DNA from: Mesorhizobium plurifarium
GTDB taxonomy: Bacteria; Pseudomonadota; Alphaproteobacteria; Rhizobiales; Rhizobiaceae
Assembly (NCBI GenBank): GCA_000824785.1
Contig: CCNB01000006.1
Location: forward strand, 302,770 to 366,769
Reading direction: 5' to 3'
DNA length: 64,000 nucleotides
Positions 57,904 to 64,000 of the stretch are shown piece after piece; position 1 is the first letter of the stretch, and every line of letters begins with the position of its first letter. The notes under the pieces are model-generated. The model searched no databases, was not told the DNA's origin, and worked only from the letters and a program-made list of their open reading frames with translations. The translations under genes were made by a program, and so were the position numbers.

Positions 57904-59292
57904 TCACCCATGCCCCATTCGGTTCCAGGCGTCCAAGCCCGCAATCTTGTAGGCTTCCGCCAGCGTCGGGTAGTTGAAGGTGTTGTTGACGAAGAAGTCG
58001 ACCGTGCCGCCGAGGTTGATCACCGCCTGGCCGATATGGATGAGCTCGGTGGCGCCCTCGCCGACGATGTGGGCGCCGAGCAGGCGGCGCGTTTCGACCG
58101 AGAACAGAAGCTTCAGGAAACCGCTCGAGACGCCCATGATGTGGCCGCGCGAGGTCTCGCGAAAACGTGCCAGGCCGACCTCATAGGCGGCGCCGCTGTC
58201 GCGCACCTGCTCTTCCGACAGACCGACCGTCGAGATCTCCGGCACGGCGTAGATGCCGTAGGGAAAGCTTTCCGGCGGCGGCGGCAGGTTGACGCCGAAG
58301 GCGTGGCAGGCCGCCACCCGGCCCTGCTCCATCGACGTCGACGCGAGGCTCGGGAAGCCGATGACGTCGCCGGACGCGTAGATGTTGGGCACGCTGGTCT
58401 GGAAGGTATTCGGGTCGACCTTGATGCGGCCCCGGGCATCCGCCTCGATGCCGACCAGGTCTAGACCGAGGCTGGCGACATTGCCGGTGCGGCCGGCGGC
58501 GTAGAGCACCATCTCGGAGCGGATGGTACGGCCATCCGCCAGCGTCACCTCGGCATGGTCGGGCTTCGAGGCGATCTCCTTCACCGTGCTGCCCAGCCGG
58601 ATGGTCATGCCGCGGTCGCGCATCTGGTGGATGAAGTCGTCGACAATCTCGCGATCGATGAAGTCGAGAATGGTGTTGCGCGGCTCGACCAGTGTCACCG
58701 GCACGTCGAGCGCGGAAAAGATGGTGGCGTATTCGACGCCGATGACGCCGGCGCCGATCACCGTCAGCGTGCGTGGCAGATGATGGAGCTCCAGCATTTC
58801 GTCGCTGTCGAAAACGCGCTTCTTGTCGAAGGGTACGTCGGCCGGACGGTGCGGCCTGGTGCCGACGGCGATCAGCGCATTGGCGAAGCCGACCTCGCTG
58901 TAGTCGCCATTGTCGGCGGTCAGGCTCGCCTTGTTCGGCGTGAGGAACTTTACCGCGGCGCGCGCGCTCTTCACCGTGTTGCGCATGAACTGGTGCTGCA
59001 GCACCTCAACCTCATGGTCGAGGGTCTTGTGCAGCCGTTCAACCAGGTCGCCGATCGAAATGTCCTGCTTGACCCGGTAGCCGCGCCCGTAGAAGCCGCG
59101 TTCGCGCCAGCCCGAGAGGTTGAGCACCGTCTCGCGCAGCGTCTTCGACGGGATGGTGCCGGTATGCACCGAGACGCCGCCCAGGCGCCTGCCCCTGTCG
59201 ACCACAAGCACCGACTTGCCGAGCTTGGCCGATTGCACCGCGGCGCGGCGTCCCGAAGGGCCGCTGCCGATGACCAGCATGTCGTAGTCCAT
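57904..59292 (-). CDS. sthA: Soluble pyridine nucleotide transhydrogenase
   Basis: 462 residues. It transfers hydride between NADPH and NAD+. The FAD fold begins VIGSGPSGRRAAVQSAKLGK; the NAD fold has VIGAGVIGVEYATIF; the FAD second contact is NIYASGDVIGFPSLAS. The disulfide that defines lipoamide dehydrogenases is absent (GVSVHTGTIPSKTLRE), as expected for SthA. Length and the C-terminal dimer domain (YPTLAEAYKIAGLDAWNR) are normal. Confidence 0.95.
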   Translation of the reverse strand: MDYDMLVIGSGPSGRRAAVQSAKLGKSVLVVDRGRRLGGVSVHTGTIPSKTLRETVLNLSGWRERGFYGRGYRVKQDISIGDLVERLHKTLDHEVEVLQHQFMRNTVKSARAAVKFLTPNKASLTADNGDYSEVGFANALIAVGTRPHRPADVPFDKKRVFDSDEMLELHHLPRTLTVIGAGVIGVEYATIFSALDVPVTLVEPRNTILDFIDREIVDDFIHQMRDRGMTIRLGSTVKEIASKPDHAEVTLADGRTIRSEMVLYAAGRTGNVASLGLDLVGIEADARGRIKVDPNTFQTSVPNIYASGDVIGFPSLASTSMEQGRVAACHAFGVNLPPPPESFPYGIYAVPEISTVGLSEEQVRDSGAAYEVGLARFRETSRGHIMGVSSGFLKLLFSVETRRLLGAHIVGEGATELIHIGQAVINLGGTVDFFVNNTFNYPTLAEAYKIAGLDAWNRMGHG

Positions 59293-59453
59293 GTCCCCGT
59301 CCCCTTTGTGCGCCGCAGCAAGCTAGACCGGGAAGAATGTCATGTTCAACAGGCAACACCATTCCCTCGGCAGACCGACCCGCCAATGCATGCGAAAACT
59401 TAACTGGACAGCAAGGCTTAATATGCAATGGTCCTTATAAAGGGGAACCACGG

Positions 59454-60209
59454 GTGGCAGAGTTGAGCATTCTCAAAAGTGATGCGCTGCCTGGCGCGGA
59501 AACGGGTTTTTGGTCCGGACTGCGGAGCAGCGAAACCATCATCGATCTGCGCGAGGGCCTGTTTCGTTTTATCGCGCTGGCCGTAGCCGCGGTCTTCGTC
59601 TATCGCGGCGCGCGCCATGTGGTCATCGATCCGGGCCGTCTCAATATCCTGCTGCTCATGATCTCCGATGCGCTGACCTTCATCTGGCTGCTTTTGGCGC
59701 GGCGGCCATTGGTGCGCGACTGGAGTCCTTTCACGGTATTCATCTCGCTGACCGCCGGTTTCGGCTCGGGCCTCGTCTCGCTCCAGGACGGCACCGCCAT
59801 CATCCCGCTTTATATTGCGGCGACGCTGCAGTTCCTGGCGCTGTGGCTGGTCATCTGGGGAAAGATGTCGCTCGATATTGCGGCGACGCTGCAGTTCCTG
59901 GCGCTGTGGCTGGTCATCTGGGGAAAGATGTCGCTCGGCCGTTCCTTCGCAATCCTGCCGGCCAATCGCGGCGTCGTCACAAGCGGCGCCTATCGGTTCG
60001 TTCGCCATCCCATCTATGCCGGCTATCTCGCGGGGCACATCCTTTTCCTGCTGTCGAGCTTCTCGCTCTACAATTTCACCGTCTACGTGACCATCACCCT
60101 GCTCCAGATCCATCGCATCCTGCGCGAGGAACGCATCCTGGCGCTGACCCCGGAATATCGCGACTATCTCGGGCGGGTCCGTTACAGGCTCTGCCCCGGT
60201 ATCTTTTGA
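59454..60209 (+). CDS. Isoprenylcysteine carboxyl methyltransferase-like membrane protein, with internal duplication
   Basis: 251 residues, about seven membrane segments. The C-terminal part (GAYRFVRHPIYAGYLAGHIL, ILREERILALTPEYRDYLGR) is the methyl-donor-binding region of ICMT/phospholipid methyltransferase proteins. A GTG at 59454 with AGGGG upstream is taken as start; an ATG at 59337 would add a non-hydrophobic leader. A membrane helix of 21 residues is present twice because of an exact 63-bp tandem duplication. Confidence 0.78.
   Translation: MAELSILKSDALPGAETGFWSGLRSSETIIDLREGLFRFIALAVAAVFVYRGARHVVIDPGRLNILLLMISDALTFIWLLLARRPLVRDWSPFTVFISLTAGFGSGLVSLQDGTAIIPLYIAATLQFLALWLVIWGKMSLDIAATLQFLALWLVIWGKMSLGRSFAILPANRGVVTSGAYRFVRHPIYAGYLAGHILFLLSSFSLYNFTVYVTITLLQIHRILREERILALTPEYRDYLGRVRYRLCPGIF
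59812..59937 (+). repeat. Exact 63-bp tandem duplication inside a coding sequence
   Basis: Bases 59812-59874 and 59875-59937 are identical, in frame, and each encodes 21 residues that include IAATLQFLALWLVIWGKMSL. The identity stops at both ends of the unit. Confidence 0.95.
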
Positions 60210-60316
60210 TATCGCGCCCACCGGCCGACGGGCATGTTCCTTGAATTCCGGGTCGCTCTCACCATTTGAGAGGACGGCAAGCATCTCGTTGTGGATGCCG
60301 CAATCGAGGAACAGAC

Positions 60317-60787
60317 ATGAACGCACGCGTTTTGGACGGCGAGATCATCACGACCAGGTTCGAGGATACCCGTGCCTATCGCGGGGTGCGGACGAGGCGT
60401 ATCTTTGCCTTCCTGCTCGACTATTTCTTCGTCGCGCTGCTGACCATTCCTTTCGCCATCCTGGTCGCCATTCTCGGGCTGTTGACCTTCGGCCTTGGCT
60501 GGGCGCTGTTTTCGGTGCTGGTGCCGATGGTCGCCATCCTCTACATCTGGAACACCTTGGGCAGTCGCAACCAGGCGACGACCGGCATGAAGATCATGGG
60601 CATCCGCCTGGAGAAGCTCGACGGCAGCCGCATCGACGGCATGACGGCCGTGGTTCATTCGGTTCTGTTCTGGGCCGGCAACGTCATCCTGACGCCGCTG
60701 GTGCTCCTGGTCACGCTGTTCTCCGACCGCAAGCGCACGCTGCATGACCTTTTGCTCGGCACCGTGGTCACCCGCACCGATATCTGA
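60317..60787 (+). CDS. RDD family membrane protein
   Basis: 156 residues. The family motif is seen in RRIFAFLLDYFFVALLTIPF and, later, in NTLGSRNQATTGMKIMGIRL; three membrane helices follow the usual order. The start at 60317 fits the family. It lies upstream of bpt on the same strand, a common rhizobial order. RDD proteins are proposed transporters or membrane accessory proteins. Confidence 0.85.
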   Translation: MNARVLDGEIITTRFEDTRAYRGVRTRRIFAFLLDYFFVALLTIPFAILVAILGLLTFGLGWALFSVLVPMVAILYIWNTLGSRNQATTGMKIMGIRLEKLDGSRIDGMTAVVHSVLFWAGNVILTPLVLLVTLFSDRKRTLHDLLLGTVVTRTDI

Positions 60788-60935
60788 CGGTGTCCAGGGC
60801 CGCGCAGATCAAACCGCCGCGCCGCCCGCGCTAAAATATGAACAGGTCCACGCCGTCGCGTCAGCACAATCCTGTTGAAATTTTCGCCGGCCGGGCCAAA
60901 GGTAGGGCGATTCGCAGGAGCGTTTCCAAGATTAG

Positions 60936-61700
60936 ATGACGCAGCATCCGACCCAGTCGCCGCAGTTCTTCCTGACCGCGCCGTCGCCGTGCCCCTATCT
61001 GGAGGGACAGTTCGAGCGCAAGGTGTTCACGCACCTTGTCGGCGACAAGGCGCCGGAGATGAACGACCTGCTCACGCAAGGCGGCTTCCGGCGCTCGCAG
61101 AACATCGCTTACCGCCCGGCCTGCGAATCGTGCCGCGCCTGCGTCTCGGTGCGCATCCTGGCGCAGGAATTCGACCCCAGCCGCAGCATGCGCCGCGTTG
61201 TCCAGCGCAATACCGACCTCGTCGGGGCCATGCATGACGCGCAGCCCTCGACCGAGCAATACTCACTCTTCCGCGCCTATCTGGATGCCCGCCATCGCCG
61301 CGGCGGCATGTCGGACATGACCGTGCTCGACTATGCGATGATGGTGGAAGACACGCATGTCGACACCAAGATCATCGAATACCGGCGTCGCGGCCCTGAC
61401 ACTTTCATCACCGGCAAGGGCCATGGCGAACTGATCGCTGTCGCGCTCACCGACAAGATGGCCGATGGGCTCTCGATGGTCTATTCCTATTTCAATCCCG
61501 ACTTAGAGGACCGCTCTCTCGGCACTTTCATGATCCTCGACCACATCGCCCGCGCCAAGGCGATGGGCCTGCCCCACGTCTATCTCGGCTACTGGGTCAA
61601 CGGCTCGCGCAAGATGAATTATAAGATGCGCTTCATGCCGCAGGAGCATCTCGGCCCGAAAGGCTGGGAGCGCTACGACCACGAAGCGGTCAGTCGCTAA
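60936..61700 (+). CDS. bpt: Aspartate/glutamate leucyltransferase (arginyltransferase family)
   Basis: 254 residues. It attaches leucine to N-terminal Asp/Glu and thereby feeds proteins to ClpAP by the N-end rule. Conserved segments are [35 protein letters not shown] and [20 protein letters not shown]. The C-terminus has [20 protein letters not shown]. Length is standard. Confidence 0.93.
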   Translation: MTQHPTQSPQFFLTAPSPCPYLEGQFERKVFTHLVGDKAPEMNDLLTQGGFRRSQNIAYRPACESCRACVSVRILAQEFDPSRSMRRVVQRNTDLVGAMHDAQPSTEQYSLFRAYLDARHRRGGMSDMTVLDYAMMVEDTHVDTKIIEYRRRGPDTFITGKGHGELIAVALTDKMADGLSMVYSYFNPDLEDRSLGTFMILDHIARAKAMGLPHVYLGYWVNGSRKMNYKMRFMPQEHLGPKGWERYDHEAVSR

Positions 61701-61813
61701 AACAGTTTTCCCGAACCCGCCCTTTCAAGGGAGAAGCCGGTCTTGCGCGCGCTCGCGCGAGATATGCGCAATCGCGCCGGCCCTTGCTCCCGATTTGTTT
61801 CGAGAACGATCAC

Positions 61814-62710
61814 ATGTCTTCCCACACCGATCACCAGAAAGGCCTCCTCGTCACCGCCATCGGCGGGCTGGTGCTGAGCATCGATATTCCGCTGATCCGG
61901 CTTGCCAATGGCGAGGCCTGGACCATCCTTTTGCTGCGCACCAGCTGCACCTTGGCGGCGGCGCTGATCATGTGGGCCGTCTGGCGCTCGTACAGCAAGA
62001 ATGCCCCGCAGCTCATACCTGGCTGGCCGGGGCTGGTCGTGGCCGTGATCTACGGGCTCGGCGCGGTCGCCTTCATGACAGCCGTCTACCATACATCGAC
62101 AGCCGACCTGGTCTTCATCCTGGCCTTCAACACCGTCTTCGCGGCGCTGTTGTCCTGGCTGTTCCTGAAGGAGCGGCCGCGGCCGCTGACGCTCGCCGCG
62201 ATGGCGCTGATGATCGTCGGCGTCGCCATCATCGTCGGCGATTCCGTGGGCACCGGATATCTGTTCGGCGACCTGATGGCTTTGTGCTCCGCCTTCCTGA
62301 TTGCCTGCGCCATCACCATCTCGCGCGCCAGCGACAAGGACATGGGCTTCACCGCGCTGATCGGCGTGATCCTGCCTTTCGGGGTGGCGGCGTTCATGGT
62401 CTCCAGGGCCGGCTTTCAGGTGGAGGCGCCGTGGTGGATCATCCTGAATGGCGGCGTCGTCATGCCGATCGCATTCTTCTGCCTCGCCAACGGACCGAAA
62501 TACATCTCGGGCGCGGAAGTCGCGATGTTCTATCTCCTGGAAACGATCCTGGCGCCGGTCTGGGTGTGGATGATCTTCGCCGAGGCGCCGTCACGCAACA
62601 GCCTGATCGGCGGCGGCATCATGATCGTAACGCTGATCGCGCATTCGCTCTGGCAATTGCATGAAGGCCGCAAGCGCCGCGCGGACCTCGCGGTGCATCA
62701 CCCGGCCTGA
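61814..62710 (+). CDS. DMT family transporter (EamA)
   Basis: 298 residues with ten helices as two EamA repeats (about 10-140 and 155-290). Landmarks: LAFNTVFAALLSWLFLKERP and YLLETILAPVWVWMIFAEAP. The start at 61814 gives a short cytoplasmic N-terminus. Its last 13 bases overlap the end of the convergent AI-2E-family gene. Exported compound unknown. Confidence 0.88.
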   Translation: MSSHTDHQKGLLVTAIGGLVLSIDIPLIRLANGEAWTILLLRTSCTLAAALIMWAVWRSYSKNAPQLIPGWPGLVVAVIYGLGAVAFMTAVYHTSTADLVFILAFNTVFAALLSWLFLKERPRPLTLAAMALMIVGVAIIVGDSVGTGYLFGDLMALCSAFLIACAITISRASDKDMGFTALIGVILPFGVAAFMVSRAGFQVEAPWWIILNGGVVMPIAFFCLANGPKYISGAEVAMFYLLETILAPVWVWMIFAEAPSRNSLIGGGIMIVTLIAHSLWQLHEGRKRRADLAVHHPA

Positions 62711-63897
62711 ATCTTCCTCGGCTCGGCGGCTGCCTCGATCCGGGGCGGTCCACCGGTCTCGTCGGCCACTGGCGGGATCTCGTCCATCAATTCAACCTCG
62801 CGCAGCCATTCACGCCAGATGGCGACGAGCAGCGCCATCAAGACAGGGCCAATGAACAGGCCGAGGAAACCCATCGTCTTGACGCCGCCGATCAGGCCGA
62901 AAAAGGTCGGCAGGAAGGGCAGCTTGATCGGCCCGCCGACAAGCTTGGGCCGCAAGGTCTTGTCGACGATGAAGAGCTCGACCGCGCCCCAGATGAAGAG
63001 CGCCGCGCCGGCGACCAGCTTGCCGCTGGCGGCGAGGTAGATCGACACCAGGGTGAAAGAGAGCGGCGCGCCGCCCGGGATCAGCGCCATGATGCCGGTG
63101 AGAGCGCCGAGCGTGACCGGCGACGGCACGCCGGCGAGCCAGTAGGCGGTGCCCAGCACAAGGCCCTCGCCGATGGCGATGATGGTCATGCCCGTCACGG
63201 TCGACGAGATGGTTGCCGGCACGACACGCGAAATCCGCTCCCAGCGCGTCGGCAGGATTCGCTCGCCGAGACGATCGACCTGGGCCGCGAAAGACTCGCC
63301 GTCGCGATAGGCGAAGAACAGCGCGATCATCATGAACAGAAGCGTCAGCAACAGACCGAAGGCGCTGCCGCCGGCGGCCAGGGCGCCGCGATAGATGGTG
63401 CCGATGTTGGAACCGCTGATCAGTTGGATCAATTCGCCGATGCCGCCGGGATGGCCGAGATAGGCCGTCCACTGCTCGTTCAGCCACTCGCCGATCACCG
63501 GCATGGTGGCGATCCATTGCGGCGTCACCGCGCCGTGGCGATTGGTCTCGATCGCCCAGACGACCCATTCGCGCAGCTCGTTGATGGCATAGGTACCGGC
63601 AAGCGCGATCGGCACCACCAGGAAGGTGAGGATGAAAAGGATCGCCAAAGTCGCGCCGATGGTGCGGTTGCCGCCGACAGCGGCGAGCATCCTTCGATAG
63701 AGCGGCCAGCTGGCGAAGGCGATGACGAGGGCGGCCAGCACCGGAAACAGGAAACCGTGGAAGAAGTAAACGCCGGCGGCGACGATCAGCACCAGGAGCC
63801 AGCGCGCCGCCGACAGTGGCGGGATGACGGCGGCCCTGAGCGGCGTCGACAGGCCGAACAGGCGCTGTCCCGGCTTCTGGATCTCGGCTCGCTTCAA
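62698..63897 (-). CDS. AI-2E family transporter (PerM-like)
   Basis: 399 residues, about eight membrane helices. The family core is visible in VLAALVIAFASWPLYRRMLA, GIMALIPGGAPLSFTLVSIY and ELFIVDKTLRPKLVGGPIKL. The TTG at 63897 is the most likely start, since no ATG lies between it and the first helix; the choice is uncertain. Family members export AI-2 or act as Na+/H+ antiporters. Confidence 0.88.
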   Translation of the reverse strand: MKRAEIQKPGQRLFGLSTPLRAAVIPPLSAARWLLVLIVAAGVYFFHGFLFPVLAALVIAFASWPLYRRMLAAVGGNRTIGATLAILFILTFLVVPIALAGTYAINELREWVVWAIETNRHGAVTPQWIATMPVIGEWLNEQWTAYLGHPGGIGELIQLISGSNIGTIYRGALAAGGSAFGLLLTLLFMMIALFFAYRDGESFAAQVDRLGERILPTRWERISRVVPATISSTVTGMTIIAIGEGLVLGTAYWLAGVPSPVTLGALTGIMALIPGGAPLSFTLVSIYLAASGKLVAGAALFIWGAVELFIVDKTLRPKLVGGPIKLPFLPTFFGLIGGVKTMGFLGLFIGPVLMALLVAIWREWLREVELMDEIPPVADETGGPPRIEAAAEPRKIQAG

Positions 63898-64000
63898 CCC
63901 GGCGTTTCTCCCCTGCCCGATGCTTCAATGGATGCTTATGCACCATCATAGTGCAGCAATCGTGACGATAGTCCAAATAAGCCTTTCCTTCTCCCCTTGT
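63898..64000. other. Right end of the window
   Basis: 103 bases upstream of the AI-2E-family gene, expected to hold its promoter. I see no gene start here. Confidence 0.3.

Noticed and set aside
57904..59292. Dihydrolipoamide dehydrogenase (the missing E3 of the E1/E2 operon)
   Set aside because: The redox-active CxxxxC disulfide is absent and the sequence matches soluble transhydrogenase, so it cannot supply E3 activity.

Overview
The window is a stretch of high-GC alphaproteobacterial chromosome, most probably from the Hyphomicrobiales (Phyllobacteriaceae, Mesorhizobium-like). The evidence is the gene order DUF177 - plsX - fabH - ihfA - merR, the run glyA - nrdR - ribD - ribE - ribH - nusB, an ldtR/ldtP pair, a K+-independent hppA, and several families of short palindromic repeats of the kind that litter rhizobial chromosomes. 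I see no rRNA, tRNA, CRISPR array, prophage, transposase or replication origin. Most of it is housekeeping chromosome with a few accessory islands.

Layout. 88-4816 (minus): an operon for a 2-oxo acid (acetoin/pyruvate type) dehydrogenase complex (E1alpha, E1beta, E2) led by a SAF-domain oxidoreductase; the E2 linker carries a palindromic repeat translated in frame. 5076-8589: YbaK-type deacylase, a small HTH regulator, and small exported proteins including one with 20 histidines. 8687-13712: lipid synthesis (plsX, fabH), ihfA, MerR regulator, DUF177, a bc1 chaperone, and divergent bamE. 13858-17630: RmlC-like enzyme plus glycosyltransferase, then proton pyrophosphatase. 17886-21764: a complete OsmF/YehYXW-type osmolyte ABC importer. 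22643-29501: riboflavin synthesis, nusB, nrdR and glyA, with a small antitoxin-like ORF translationally coupled between ribE and ribH. 29727-31367: Na+/H+ antiporter.

31473-40588 is a tight nine-gene operon: a LacI regulator, a BMP-family nucleoside-type ABC importer (binding protein, double ATPase, two permeases), a nucleoside hydrolase, a glutamine-amidotransferase-like protein, an alpha/beta hydrolase and a formamidase/acetamidase-family enzyme. It reads as an uptake-and-breakdown pathway whose substrate cannot be read from the sequence. 40898-43146 is the L,D-transpeptidase ldtP with its MarR regulator ldtR. 43386-51307 mixes HIBCH, DUF2066, hemB, a DHFR-fold protein, ppk2, an aldo/keto reductase and a family 90 glycosyltransferase.

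51423-55471 holds two small regulatory systems. A GntR regulator and a divergent MFS pump share three perfect half-sites. A LacI-family regulator (54392) faces two tandem, previously unlisted micro-genes (45 and 47 codons) that encode paralogues starting MHPxxxLFxDxYRNxWGI; each micro-gene and the regulator has its own copy of a near-palindromic 14-bp operator. This three-gene, three-operator module is the best candidate for an undescribed system. 55631-63897 ends with opgC, an esterase, sthA, a methyltransferase-like membrane protein carrying an exact 63-bp tandem duplication, an RDD protein, bpt, a DMT exporter and an AI-2E-family transporter.

A recurring theme is envelope and osmotic physiology (OsmF/Yeh, OpgC, LdtP/LdtR, antiporter, H+-PPase). 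All functional calls come from reading translated sequences and motifs; no database search was run.
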